DNA of 64,000 nt, from positions 744,001-808,000 of the forward strand of contig PENC01000002.1 in NCBI GenBank assembly GCA_003674045.1, in the 5' to 3' direction. This document shows positions 16,967-26,055 of the stretch, in pieces; the first letter of the stretch is position 1, and the number at the start of each line of letters is the position of its first letter. The position numbers were made by a program, and so were the translations under genes. The stretch comes from Streptomyces griseocarneus. GTDB lineage: Bacteria > Actinomycetota > Actinomycetes > Streptomycetales > Streptomycetaceae. The notes under the pieces are model-generated. The model ran no database searches, had not been told where the DNA came from, and saw only the letters and a list, made by a program, of their open reading frames with translations.

Positions 16967-18892
16967 TTACTTAACCGAGAGCGGCAGCAGCTTCTTGCCG
17001 GTCGGGCCGATCTGGATGTGGGTGTCCATCTGCGGGCACACGCCGCAGTCGAAGCACGGGGTCCAGCGGCAGTCCTCGACCTCGGTCTCGTCGAGGGCGT
17101 CCTGCCAGTCTTCCCAGAGCCAGTCCTTGTCGAGGCCGGAGTCCAGGTGGTCCCAGGGCAGGACCTCCTCGTACGTGCGCTCGCGCGTCGTGTACCAGGC
17201 GACGTCCACGCCCACCTCGGGCAGGACCTTCTCCGCGGAGGCCATCCAGCGGTCGTAGGAGAAGTGCTCGCGCCAGCCGTCGAAGCGGCCGCCGTCCTCG
17301 TAGACGGCGCGGATGACGGCGCCGAGGCGGCGGTCACCGCGCGAGAGCAGGCCCTCGACGATGCCGGGCTTGCCGTCGTGGTAGCGGAAGCCGATCGAGC
17401 GGCCGTACTTCTTGTCGCCGCGGATCTTGTCGCGCAGCTTCTCCAGGCGCGCGTCGGTCTCCTCGGCGGAGAGCTGCGGCGCCCACTGGAACGGCGTGTG
17501 CGGCTTGGGCACGAAGCCGCCGATCGACACCGTGCAGCGGATGTCGTTGGACTTCGAGACCTCGCGGCCCTTGGCGATCACGTTCATCGCCATGTCGGCG
17601 ATCTGGAGGACGTCCTCGTCGGTCTCCGTCGGCAGGCCGCACATGAAGTACAGCTTCACCTGGCGCCAGCCGTTGCCGTACGCGGTGGCGACGGTCCGGA
17701 TGAGGTCCTCCTCCGAGACCATCTTGTTGATGACCTTGCGCATGCGCTCGGAGCCGCCCTCGGGGGCGAAGGTCAGACCGGAGCGGCGGCCGTTGCGGGT
17801 CAGCTCGTTCGCGAGGTCGACGTTGAAGGCGTCCACGCGGGTCGACGGCAGCGAGAGGCCGATCTTGTCCTCTTCGTAGCGGTCGGCGAGACCCTTGGCG
17901 ACCTCACCGATCTCGGTGTGGTCGGCGGAGGACAGCGAGAGGAGGCCGACCTCCTCGAAGCCCGTCGCCTTGAGGCCCTTCTCCACCATCTCGCCGATAC
18001 CGGTGATGCTGCGCTCACGCACCGGACGGGTGATCATGCCCGCCTGGCAGAAGCGGCAGCCACGGGTGCAGCCGCGGAAGATCTCCACGGACATGCGCTC
18101 GTGGACGGTCTCGGCGAGCGGCACGAGCGGCTGCTTCGGGTAGGGCCACTCGTCGAGGTCCATGACGGTGTGCTTGGACACACGCCACGGCACACCGGAG
18201 CGGTTCGGCACGACGCGGGCGATACGGCCGTCGGCCAGGTACTCCACGTCGTAGAAGCGCGGGACGTAGACACCGCCGGTCCGGGCGAGGCGCACCAGCA
18301 GCTCGTCGCGGCCACCGGGGCGGCCCTCCGCCTTCCAGGCCCGGATGATGTCGGTGATCTCCAGGACGGCCTGCTCGCCGTCACCGATGACGGCGCAGTC
18401 GATGAAGTCCGCGATGGGCTCGGGGTTGAACGCCGCGTGCCCGCCCGCGAGGACGATCGGGTCGTCGATCGTACGGTCGGCGGACTCCAGCGGGATGCCC
18501 GCGAGGTCGAGCGCCGTGAGCATGTTGGTGTAGCCGAGCTCGGTGGAGAAGCTCAGGCCGAAGACGTCGAAGGCACCGACGGGCCGGTGGCTGTCCACGG
18601 TGAACTGCGGCACCTTGTGCTCGCGCATCAGCTCTTCGAGGTCCGGCCACACGCTGTACGTGCGCTCGGCGAGGACGCCCTCGCGCTCGTTGAGCACCTC
18701 GTAGAGGATCATGACGCCCTGGTTGGGCAGACCGACCTCGTACGCGTCCGGGTACATGAGCGCCCAGCGGACGTCGCACTCGCTCCACGGTTTGACCGTG
18801 GAGTTGAGCTCGCCACCCACGTACTGGATGGGCTTCTGCACATGCGGCAGCAGAGCCTCGAGCTGTGGGAAGACCGACTCGGCAGCAGACAT
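16967..18892 (-). CDS. TIGR03960-family B12-binding-type radical SAM protein
   Basis: 641 aa. The N-terminal half resembles a B12-binding-like domain. The radical SAM core carries RGCTRGCRFCQAG at about residue 277, the Cx3Cx2C motif that holds the 4Fe-4S cluster and binds SAM. Next come TFAPEGGSERMR and LYFMCGLPTETDED, typical of the MiaB-like HemN/Elp3-type fold. The C-terminal CRWTPCFDCGVCPQMD has extra cysteines that may bind a second cluster. Substrate is unknown. The gene is paired with the TIGR03936 gene. A second copy of its 3' end lies 79 bases downstream. Confidence 0.9.
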   Translation of the reverse strand: MSAAESVFPQLEALLPHVQKPIQYVGGELNSTVKPWSECDVRWALMYPDAYEVGLPNQGVMILYEVLNEREGVLAERTYSVWPDLEELMREHKVPQFTVDSHRPVGAFDVFGLSFSTELGYTNMLTALDLAGIPLESADRTIDDPIVLAGGHAAFNPEPIADFIDCAVIGDGEQAVLEITDIIRAWKAEGRPGGRDELLVRLARTGGVYVPRFYDVEYLADGRIARVVPNRSGVPWRVSKHTVMDLDEWPYPKQPLVPLAETVHERMSVEIFRGCTRGCRFCQAGMITRPVRERSITGIGEMVEKGLKATGFEEVGLLSLSSADHTEIGEVAKGLADRYEEDKIGLSLPSTRVDAFNVDLANELTRNGRRSGLTFAPEGGSERMRKVINKMVSEEDLIRTVATAYGNGWRQVKLYFMCGLPTETDEDVLQIADMAMNVIAKGREVSKSNDIRCTVSIGGFVPKPHTPFQWAPQLSAEETDARLEKLRDKIRGDKKYGRSIGFRYHDGKPGIVEGLLSRGDRRLGAVIRAVYEDGGRFDGWREHFSYDRWMASAEKVLPEVGVDVAWYTTRERTYEEVLPWDHLDSGLDKDWLWEDWQDALDETEVEDCRWTPCFDCGVCPQMDTHIQIGPTGKKLLPLSVK

Positions 18893-18983
18893 CTCGCGAC
18901 TTTCGTGAGCTGGCAGGGGGCGACTCTCAAGCGTAACCCGATCGCGGAGGGACCCAGGACGGCGGACGCGGACGCCCCCGTCG

Positions 18984-20513
18984 TCAGGCCCCCAGCCGCT
19001 CGCGCAGCTTCCGCTTCGATGCTCTCGCCCAGACCTTCGGCAGCTCGCGCTCGCGTTCGGCCGCGGAGGCTGCCTCCTGCCCGTAGAGCAGGCCCCAGGT
19101 GAAGGACGGCTCGCCCGCCGCGTGGGCCTGGACGGCCAGCGCGCGCAGGGCCTCGCGGGCCACGCAGCTGTCCTGGTGGTCGCCGAGCACGGTCTGGACG
19201 TCCTTCATCCGGCCCGCGAACCGCTTCGCCGCGCCGCCCAGCGCCGGAGTGGCGGCCTCCGCCGCGTACCGGGCACGTTTGGCGGCCTTGCGCGCCTCGT
19301 GCATCGCGAGGTCGCGTTCATGCCCCGGCTGGAGCGCGAGGGCGCTCGTGACCCGGCCCGCGAGCCGCCGGTAGTCCCTGAGCACCGCCTTGGGCAGCAC
19401 CTCGCGCACGGGCCGGGCGGCGGCCGGCCGCAGCGGCGGATCCGCGAGCAGCGCGTCGAGGGTGTCGAGCAGCGCCAGGTAGCGCTTGCCGTCGAGGACC
19501 CCGACGGTCCGGCGCCGCGACCCCGTACGGCGGGCGCTCGTCGAGGTCCGCAGCCGGCGGCGGACCGGCCCCAGCAACAGCGTGCGCGGCAGGGCGGCGA
19601 TCCGCGCCTGGAGACGCTCGCCGAGCACCTCCTGGTCCCGGTCCACACCGAGCTCGGCGGCAAGCCACTTGAGCTCCTCGCCGACCGGATCGGTGACGGC
19701 CCGGTCGAGGACACCGCCGTACGAGCGGAACGCGCTGCGCATCCGCCGGGTCGCGACGCGCATCTGGTGCACGGAGTCGGGCAGGTCACGGCGTACGGCG
19801 GTATCGAGCACGAGGAGGGCCTCGGCCTGCTCCCGGACATACCGCAGCACATGATCCCCGGCGGTCGGCCCGCCGGGCCGCTTCGGGGGCTCCGCCCCGG
19901 CGCGCGCCGGGGCGGGGTCGGTCTCGGCGAGCGCCCGGGCCAGCTTGGACGGAGCCGCGGACGGACGCAGCCCGGCCTTGCGCAGCCGCTTCTCCACGGT
20001 GTCGAGGAAGGCCGGATCGATGCCCTCCGCGAGCTCCACCTCGAACTCGGTCCACTGCGCGGACCGGCCGCCGTGGGCGAGACGGTCGGCGGTGACACTG
20101 TCCGCGCTCGCCTCGGCGAGCAGAGCACCCGCGTCGTCGAACAGCCGGTGAACGGAACGGCGGGACACGATACGGACGAGCGGGGCCAGCCCGGCCCGAC
20201 GGGTCCGGCACCGGACCAGGTCGGCGAGGACCCGCGGCACGGCCGGGGAGAGCGGCGCACGGACCTCGTCCCGCACACCGGGGGCGACGGGCAGCTTGAG
20301 GTGCCAGCCCGCGTCGTCGCCTCCGGTACGGCGGCGCAGCGTGATCCCGGCCGCGGCGAGACGACGGTCCTCGGTGTCGTAGTACACGGCATCGAGCTCC
20401 TGCGGCGGCTGCGCGACGACACTCGCGACGCCCGCGACACGGCTCAGGTCGGGGAGCTCGTGTCTGCCGTCGGCTTCGTACTTCCGCTCGATCTCTCGCA
20501 CGGTGTCCGCCAT
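18984..20513 (-). CDS. CYTH-CHAD domain protein
   Basis: 509 aa. The N-terminal CYTH domain (about 1-200) starts with the charged motif EIERKYE and has [32 protein letters not shown]. Such tunnel enzymes hydrolyse or bind polyphosphate, triphosphates or nucleotide substrates. The C-terminal CHAD domain (about 225-505) is alpha-helical with conserved His/Arg, such as VHQMRVATRRMRSAFRSY and HEARKAAKRARYAAE; CHAD domains bind inorganic polyphosphate. The linker contains AGAEPPKRPGG, which is what the intergenic GGGGCGGAGCCCC repeat block encodes when read in this frame. Probable role: polyphosphate binding or cleavage. Confidence 0.9.
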   Translation of the reverse strand: MADTVREIERKYEADGRHELPDLSRVAGVASVVAQPPQELDAVYYDTEDRRLAAAGITLRRRTGGDDAGWHLKLPVAPGVRDEVRAPLSPAVPRVLADLVRCRTRRAGLAPLVRIVSRRSVHRLFDDAGALLAEASADSVTADRLAHGGRSAQWTEFEVELAEGIDPAFLDTVEKRLRKAGLRPSAAPSKLARALAETDPAPARAGAEPPKRPGGPTAGDHVLRYVREQAEALLVLDTAVRRDLPDSVHQMRVATRRMRSAFRSYGGVLDRAVTDPVGEELKWLAAELGVDRDQEVLGERLQARIAALPRTLLLGPVRRRLRTSTSARRTGSRRRTVGVLDGKRYLALLDTLDALLADPPLRPAAARPVREVLPKAVLRDYRRLAGRVTSALALQPGHERDLAMHEARKAAKRARYAAEAATPALGGAAKRFAGRMKDVQTVLGDHQDSCVAREALRALAVQAHAAGEPSFTWGLLYGQEAASAAERERELPKVWARASKRKLRERLGA

Positions 20514-20690
20514 ACGGCGAATCTAGCCCCGGGGAAGCCGTGACGGCAGTCCCTGTCGCGGCACGCGACGTTTTTCGGCTGCGCCGACCCGTCGCCCGGG
20601 TGGCGGCCGGTCCCTTCCCCGGGACTCCGCCCCAGGCCCCCGCCTACGAGCTCGATCGACAGCACCACCCGGCGACTGCGGCCCGGCGGG

Positions 20691-20728
20691 GGCTGGTCGC
20701 GCAGTTCCCCGCGCCCCTGAAGGGGCGC
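20691..20728 (+). repeat. mosaic intergenic repeat, copy 5
   Basis: Full core and hairpin GCGCCCCTGAAGGGGCGC, preceded by GCCTACGAGCTCGATCG. Confidence 0.85.
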
Positions 20729-20910
20729 GGAGCCCCCTGCACCCCACAAACCAGGGGATCGCGGATAGTCGACATCCGGCGGAGGGGGCGGGGCCGGAGG
20801 GCGGGTTCTGGAACGACGGTGCACGAAGCACAGCACCCAACCCGCATCACCCGCACGCACCGCGTTCCAGGTTCCGCCCGGAGGCCACGCCCCCGGCCCA
20901 CACACAACCC

Positions 20911-20940
20911 AGGGGCGCGAGGAACGGCGCGACCAGCCCC
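20911..20940 (-). repeat. mosaic intergenic repeat, copy 6 (degenerate)
   Basis: AGGGGCGCGAGGAACGGCGC followed by GACCAGCCCC. The core has two changes and no complete hairpin. Confidence 0.65.
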
Positions 20941-20964
20941 CACCGAACCCGCAGACGAACACCG

Positions 20965-22164
20965 CTAAGCCGACATCGGTCGCTGCACCTTGATCGACTG
21001 AAGCAACCCCACCCCGATCCACGCCGCGAACATCGAAGATCCCCCGTACGAGACGAACGGCAGCGGAATACCCGCCACCGGCATGATCCCCAGCGTCATC
21101 CCGATGTTCTCGAAGGACTGGAACGCGAACCACGCCACGATCCCGGCCGCCACGATCGTGCTGTACAGCTCCGTGGACTCGCGGGCGATCCGGCACGCGC
21201 GCCACAGCACCACCCCCAGCAGCAGAATGATCGTCCCGGCGCCGAGGAAGCCGAGCTCCTCCCCCGCCACCGTGAAGATGAAGTCCGTCTGCTGCTCGGG
21301 CACGAACTGCCCGGTGGTCTGGGAGCCGTGGAAGAGGCCCGCACCCGTCAGCCCGCCGGAACCGATCGCGATACGCGCCTGGTTGGTGTTGTAACCGACG
21401 CCGGAAGGATCGAGCGCCGGGTTGGCGAACGCGGCGAAGCGGTTGATCTGGTACGTGTCCAGGACACCGAGCTGCCACACCAGAACACACCCGACGACAC
21501 CCGTGGCGAGCAGGCCCGCGATCCAGCGGTTGGACGCTCCGGAGGCCAGCAGAACGGCCAGCACGATCACCACGATCACCATGACCGAGCCGAGGTCCGG
21601 CATCAGCAGGATGATCATGACGGGAAGCGCCGCGAGCCCGAGCGCCTCGACGACCGTGCGGTGGTCGGGGTACGCCCGGTCCCCCGCGTCGACCTTCCCG
21701 GCCAGGATCGTCGCCATCATCAGAATGATCGTGATCTTCGTGAACTCGGTGGGCTGGATGGAGAATCCGCCGCCGAGCTGGATCCACGAGCGCGCGCCGT
21801 TGATGGTCGCGCCGAGCGGGGTGAGCACCGCGAGGATGAGCAGGAGCGAGATGCCGTAGAGGATGACCACCGCACCGCGCAGCGCCCGCAGGCCGACCCA
21901 TACGGCGCCGATGGCCATGGCCATGCCCACGCCGATGTTGAAGAAGTTGCGCAACAGGAAGTAGTACGGGTCGCCGTGGTTGAGCTCCGCGCGGTTGCGC
22001 GTGGCGGAGTAGACGAGCGCGGTGCTCATCATCGAGAGGGCGAGGACGGCGAGCAGCATTATTCCGTCCAGGCGGCGCAGGACGGAGTCACGGGCGGTGA
22101 GCCTGCCCCAGACGCCGCGCTCGGGGCTGAAACGGCGGATCTTGTAGCCGTCTGTGGCGCTCAT
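20965..22164 (-). CDS. rodA: RodA/FtsW/SpoVE-family peptidoglycan polymerase (SEDS), Sfr homologue
   Basis: 399 aa from the ATG at 22164, which overlaps the mrdA stop as ATGA. A polytopic membrane protein of about 10 helices, it polymerises lipid II into glycan with its partner class B PBP. Family marks are GARSWIQLGGGFSIQPTEFTKI, PDLGSVMV and, near the C-terminus, PLPFVSYGGSSM. In S. coelicolor this gene (sfr) works with MreBCD and PBP2 in the spore-wall synthesis complex, and the identical gene order supports the same role here. Confidence 0.95.
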   Translation of the reverse strand: MSATDGYKIRRFSPERGVWGRLTARDSVLRRLDGIMLLAVLALSMMSTALVYSATRNRAELNHGDPYYFLLRNFFNIGVGMAMAIGAVWVGLRALRGAVVILYGISLLLILAVLTPLGATINGARSWIQLGGGFSIQPTEFTKITIILMMATILAGKVDAGDRAYPDHRTVVEALGLAALPVMIILLMPDLGSVMVIVVIVLAVLLASGASNRWIAGLLATGVVGCVLVWQLGVLDTYQINRFAAFANPALDPSGVGYNTNQARIAIGSGGLTGAGLFHGSQTTGQFVPEQQTDFIFTVAGEELGFLGAGTIILLLGVVLWRACRIARESTELYSTIVAAGIVAWFAFQSFENIGMTLGIMPVAGIPLPFVSYGGSSMFAAWIGVGLLQSIKVQRPMSA

Positions 22165-24305
22165 TCCTGCTTGTCCTCCTTCCGCGAGGGGGACGGGCTG
22201 GGCGGCTCGATCTTCTGGGCCTCGATGGTGCCGTCCTTGTCGATCTTCGGAAGGTCCGCCTCGGGGCGCGGCAGCAGCGCCTTGCCCGGGTCGGCCTTGC
22301 CCTTGTCGTCGACTCCGTAGAGCGCGTTGTAGATGTTGCGGACGGCGGGACCCGAGGCGCCGGAGCCGGTGCCGCCCTGGGAGATGGTCATGATGACCGT
22401 GTAGTCGCCGGTGTAGGTGGCGATCCACGAGGTGGTCTGCTTGCCGTAGACCTCGGCGGTGCCGGTCTTGGCGTGCATCGGGATGTCCTTCTGGGGCCAG
22501 CCCTGGAAGCGCCAGGCGGCGGTGCCCTGGGTGGCGACCCCGGCGAGGGCCGCGTCGATCTGGTCGCGGGTCCTGCGGTCGAAGGGCAGCGTGCCGTGCG
22601 CGGTGGGCTTGAGCTCCTGCACGTTCTTCCCGTCGGCGCTGATGACGGCCTTGCCGACGGTGGGGTTGTAGAGCGTGCCGCCGTTGCTGATGGCCGAGTA
22701 GATGGTGGCCATCTGGAGGGGGGTGACGAGCGTGTCGCCCTGGCCGATGGAGTAGTTGACGGAGTCACCGGCGCGCATGCGCATGCCGGACTCGCAGTTC
22801 TCCTTGGCGATCTTCCCAGCGTAGTCGTCGGCACCCGGTTCCTGGCCCTGCTTGCACCAGGAGTCCTTGTTGGCCTCCCAGTAGCTCTTCTTCCACTCGC
22901 GGTCCGGGACGCGGCCCTTGACCTCGCCGGGGAGGTCGATGCCGGTCTCCTTGCCGAGCCCGAAGTCATGGGCGGTGCGGTAGAACCAGTCCGCCGGGTG
23001 GCTGGGTTTGTTGCCGCCGTCCTTCTGCCACTGGCGGTAGGCCAGGTCGTAGAAGACGGTGTCGCAGGAGACCTCCAGCGCCCTGCCGAGGCTGATCGGG
23101 CCGTAGCCCTTGGACTCGAAGTTCTTGAAGACCTGGCCGCCGATGCTGTACGAGCTGGAGCAGTTGTAGTTGCCGTCGAAGGGGTAGCCGGCGCGGACGG
23201 CCGCGGTGGCGGAGATGACCTTGAAGATGGAGCCGGGCGCGGCCTGGCCCTGGATGGCCCGGTTGAGCAGCGGGTAGTTGGAGTCCTTGCCGGTGAGCGC
23301 CTTGTAGTCCTTGCCGGAGATGCCTCCCACCCAGGCGTTGGGGTCGTAGGTCGGGTTGGAGGCCATGGCCACGACCCGGCCGGTCTTCGACTCCATCACC
23401 ACGACGGCGCCCGCGTCGGCCTTGTAGTTGACGCCGGTGTTCCGGTCGAGCTCCTTCCGGGCGTCCTTCATCGCCTGGTCGAGCTCGTGTTCCGCTATGG
23501 CCTGCACGCGGGCGTCGATGCTGGTGACGAGGTTGGCGCCGGGCACGGGCTTGTCGCTCTTGGCCTTGCCGATGACCCGGCCGAGGTTGTCCACCTCGTA
23601 GCGGGTGACACCCGCCTTGCCGCGCAGCTGGGTGTCGTACTGCCTTTCGAGGCCGGAGCGGCCGACCTGGTCGGAGCGGAGCAGCGGGGCGGGGCCCGTC
23701 TTGGTCTTGGTGATCTCCTCGTCGGTGACCGGCGAGAGATAGCCGAGGACCTGGGCGGCGTTGGCGCCGCCGGGCCCGGCGTAGCGGCGTACGGCGGTGG
23801 GTTCGGCGGTGACGCCGGGGAAGTCCTCGGCGCGCTCGCGGATCTGGAGGGCCTGCTGGGTGGTGGCCTCGTCGGTGATGGGGATGGGCTGGTAGGGCGA
23901 GCCCGCCCAGCACGGCTTGGGGGTCTTGGCGTCGCAGAGCCGCACCTTGGCGGCGACGTCCTCGGGCTTGAGGCCGAGGACGCCCGCGAGGCGGGCCAGC
24001 ACGGCCTTGCCGCGGTCGTGCATCTTCAGCAGGTCGGTGCGGTTGGCGGAGACGACGAGGCGGGTCTCGTTGTCGGCGAGGGGGATACCGCGGGCGTCCA
24101 GTATCGAGCCGCGGGTGGCGGGGGCGACGACCTGCTGGATGTGGTTGTCGGCCGCCTCGGCGGTGTACTGGGCGCCCTGGCGGATCTGGAGGTACCAGAG
24201 GCGTCCGCCGAGGGTGAGGAGGAGGGAGACGACGATGATCTGGATGGTGACGAGCCGGATGGTGACGCGGGAGCCCCGCCCGCTCTCGGAAAGGCCGCCG
24301 GTCAT
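22161..24305 (-). CDS. mrdA: penicillin-binding protein 2 (class B transpeptidase)
   Basis: 714 aa from the ATG at 24305 (ATGA overlap with mreD). An N-terminal membrane helix lies at about 15-37 (IRLVTIQIIVVSLLLTLGGR), then the dimerisation domain. The transpeptidase domain has the SxxK serine in APGSIFKVI (about 357), SCD in the second motif position, and KTG in HAKTGTAEV. It cross-links peptidoglycan outside the membrane and pairs with RodA, whose gene follows directly. The longer frame to 24749 only reads the mreD region in another frame. Confidence 0.95.
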   Translation of the reverse strand: MTGGLSESGRGSRVTIRLVTIQIIVVSLLLTLGGRLWYLQIRQGAQYTAEAADNHIQQVVAPATRGSILDARGIPLADNETRLVVSANRTDLLKMHDRGKAVLARLAGVLGLKPEDVAAKVRLCDAKTPKPCWAGSPYQPIPITDEATTQQALQIRERAEDFPGVTAEPTAVRRYAGPGGANAAQVLGYLSPVTDEEITKTKTGPAPLLRSDQVGRSGLERQYDTQLRGKAGVTRYEVDNLGRVIGKAKSDKPVPGANLVTSIDARVQAIAEHELDQAMKDARKELDRNTGVNYKADAGAVVVMESKTGRVVAMASNPTYDPNAWVGGISGKDYKALTGKDSNYPLLNRAIQGQAAPGSIFKVISATAAVRAGYPFDGNYNCSSSYSIGGQVFKNFESKGYGPISLGRALEVSCDTVFYDLAYRQWQKDGGNKPSHPADWFYRTAHDFGLGKETGIDLPGEVKGRVPDREWKKSYWEANKDSWCKQGQEPGADDYAGKIAKENCESGMRMRAGDSVNYSIGQGDTLVTPLQMATIYSAISNGGTLYNPTVGKAVISADGKNVQELKPTAHGTLPFDRRTRDQIDAALAGVATQGTAAWRFQGWPQKDIPMHAKTGTAEVYGKQTTSWIATYTGDYTVIMTISQGGTGSGASGPAVRNIYNALYGVDDKGKADPGKALLPRPEADLPKIDKDGTIEAQKIEPPSPSPSRKEDKQE

Positions 24306-24991
24306 AGCCGCTTGACCCCCTTGACGCGCCCGCCGAGCCCCCGGCCGCCGCCGACCCGGCCGCCTGCACGGGCGCCCGGCCGCCTGCCGGGCCTGCCGAG
24401 GAAACCTCCGGTACGGCCGCCGAGGCGGGGGTAGACGCCCTCGCCACCGCCGCCCATGGTCGCGGGGCCGCCCTCGCCCGCGAGCGGATCGTTCTCGGTG
24501 CGCCGGGCGAGCGCCATGATCAGCGGCACGGTGAACGGGGCGAGCAGCAGGTCGTAGAGAGTCGCGGTGAGGACGAGACTGGTGAGGCCGACGTGGCGGG
24601 CGGCGGTGTCGCCGACGAGGGAGCCCACGCCCGCGTAGAGCAGCGTGGAGACGACGGCCGCGCCGACCACGACGAACATCGGCAGGGCGACGGAGCGGAC
24701 CCGGCCGGTCTCCGGCTTGGTGAGCCCGACCAGATAGCCGACGACGCACAGCACGAGGGCGTAGCGCCCGGTGGCGTGGTCGGCGGGGGGCGCGAGGTCG
24801 GCGAGCAGCCCGGCGCCGAAGCCGATGAGGGCGCCGCTGGTATGACCGTAGACGAGGGTGAGGCCGACGACGACGAGGAGCATCAGGTCGGGTACGGCGC
24901 CGGGGAGATGGAGGCGGGCGAGGACCGTCACCTGGACGACGAGGGCGACGACCACGAGCGCGGAGGAGAGCAGGATCCGGTTGATGCGCAT
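24302..24991 (-). CDS. mreD: rod-shape-determining protein MreD
   Basis: 229 aa. Five or so membrane helices in the first roughly 165 residues (ILLSSALVVVALVVQVTVLA, ALIGFGAGLLADLAPPADHATG), typical of MreD. The C-terminal about 50 residues are Gly/Arg-rich, an extension I associate with Streptomyces. It lies four bases after mreC and overlaps mrdA by four, so translation is probably coupled. Confidence 0.9.
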   Translation of the reverse strand: MRINRILLSSALVVVALVVQVTVLARLHLPGAVPDLMLLVVVGLTLVYGHTSGALIGFGAGLLADLAPPADHATGRYALVLCVVGYLVGLTKPETGRVRSVALPMFVVVGAAVVSTLLYAGVGSLVGDTAARHVGLTSLVLTATLYDLLLAPFTVPLIMALARRTENDPLAGEGGPATMGGGGEGVYPRLGGRTGGFLGRPGRRPGARAGGRVGGGRGLGGRVKGVKRL

Positions 24992-24995
24992 CGGT

Positions 24996-25931
24996 TCAGT
25001 CCTGGGGTGAGGCGCTCGCGGACGTGGAGGGGGTGACCGTGACGGTCACCGTCGGGGTCGGCTTGACCTCGGGTTTCGGTGGCAGGACGGTGTCGCGGGG
25101 ATCGGAGCGGGGCGCCTCGACGACGACGCCGACGATGTCGAGCCGGCTGTAGCCGACGAAGGGCCGCACCTGGAGGGTGCGGGTCAGGCTGCCGCCCGCG
25201 GGTTCGACGCGGGTGACCTCGCCGACGGGGACGCCGGGGACGAAGGGCTTGTCCCTGCTGGAGCCGAAGGTGACGAGCCGGTCGCCCTCGTGGACGGAGG
25301 CCTTGCCGTTGAGGAGCTCGACCCGCACGGAGTGGTCGCCCTGGCCGGTGGCGAAGCCGATCTCGCCGGTCTTCTCCATCCGGGTGCCGACGGTGAACTT
25401 GGGGTCGGTGGCGAGCAGGACGGTGGAGGTGGAGCGGGAGACGGTGGTGACGCGGCCGACGAGGCCGTCGCCGTTGAGCACCGTCATATCGCGCTTGATG
25501 CCGTCGTCGCTGCCCGCATCGATGGTGACGGTCCAGGAGAAGCCCTGGGCCGCTCCTATGGCGACGACCTGGGCGCCCTTGATGCCGTACTGGCCGCGGC
25601 CCGCGGTCTTGAGCAGGGAGTCGAGCTCGCGGACGCGGGTGCGGTTGCGGTCGTCGCTGCCGAGGCGCTGCTTGAGGCCGGCGTTCTCGCGTTCGAGCTG
25701 GGCGATACGGCTGTGGCGGCCGCCGGAGTCCCGGACGGCCGCGACGGCGTTGCCGACCGGGTCCACGGCGTCGGCGACACCCTCCTCCACCGGTCCGAAG
25801 ACGGAGGCGGCGGCGCGCCGGACGCCGTCGAGCGGGGACTGCTCACCAGCGCGGATGTCCACGGTGATCAGCGCGAACGCGACGGCGACCAGCAGCACCA
25901 GCAGCAGCCGGCTCTCTCGTGTGTCCCTCAC
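24996..25931 (-). CDS. mreC: rod-shape-determining protein MreC
   Basis: 311 aa. One N-terminal membrane helix (about 8-26), then a short coiled coil around SRIAQLERENAGLKQRLG and the beta-rich MreC domain outside the membrane (IDAGSDDGIKRDMTVLNGDGLVGRV, VPVGEVTRVEPAGG). The tail is Pro/Thr/Ser-rich. It scaffolds PBP2 and RodA with MreB on the inner face. It is separated from mreB by 124 bases rich in inverted repeats. Confidence 0.93.
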   Translation of the reverse strand: MRDTRESRLLLVLLVAVAFALITVDIRAGEQSPLDGVRRAAASVFGPVEEGVADAVDPVGNAVAAVRDSGGRHSRIAQLERENAGLKQRLGSDDRNRTRVRELDSLLKTAGRGQYGIKGAQVVAIGAAQGFSWTVTIDAGSDDGIKRDMTVLNGDGLVGRVTTVSRSTSTVLLATDPKFTVGTRMEKTGEIGFATGQGDHSVRVELLNGKASVHEGDRLVTFGSSRDKPFVPGVPVGEVTRVEPAGGSLTRTLQVRPFVGYSRLDIVGVVVEAPRSDPRDTVLPPKPEVKPTPTVTVTVTPSTSASASPQD

Positions 25932-25962
25932 GTGCGGCGGCGTGCCCTTCTCGTCGGACCGG

Positions 25963-26039
25963 CCGGCTGCGGTCCGGACCGGTCATCGGGAGCGTTCTGC
26001 CTGTATATCAGGTTGTTGGGCGGCGACAACCGCAGCCGG
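25963..26039. promoter_or_regulatory. inverted-repeat region between mreB and mreC
   Basis: An 11-base pair of inverted arms, CCGGCTGCGGT (25963-25973) and ACCGCAGCCGG (26029-26039), encloses the perfect palindrome CGGTCCGGACCG (25970-25981), which overlaps the left arm. The two structures cannot form together. Could be an mreB terminator, an attenuator, or part of an mreC promoter. Confidence 0.4.
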
Positions 26040-26055
26040 ACACGGCCATACGGCC

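Larger units (their letters stand above)
20514..20964. other. gene-free gap with two mosaic repeats
   Basis: 451 bases between the CYTH-CHAD start and the rodA stop. It contains GCCTACGAGCTCGATCG near 20643, repeat copy 5 (20691-20728) and degenerate reverse copy 6 (20911-20940). A 142-aa frame here reads through both repeats (GLVAQFPAPLKGRG) and is rejected. Confidence 0.65.

Noticed and set aside
20540..20968. 142-aa open frame
   Set aside because: It reads through two copies of the mosaic repeat (GLVAQFPAPLKGRG) and has no ribosome site. The same translated phrase appears in unrelated frames elsewhere in the window.
22164..22428. N-terminal extension of rodA
   Set aside because: The added 88 residues are His/Arg/Gln-rich and come from mrdA in another frame; the ATG with the ATGA overlap is the natural start.
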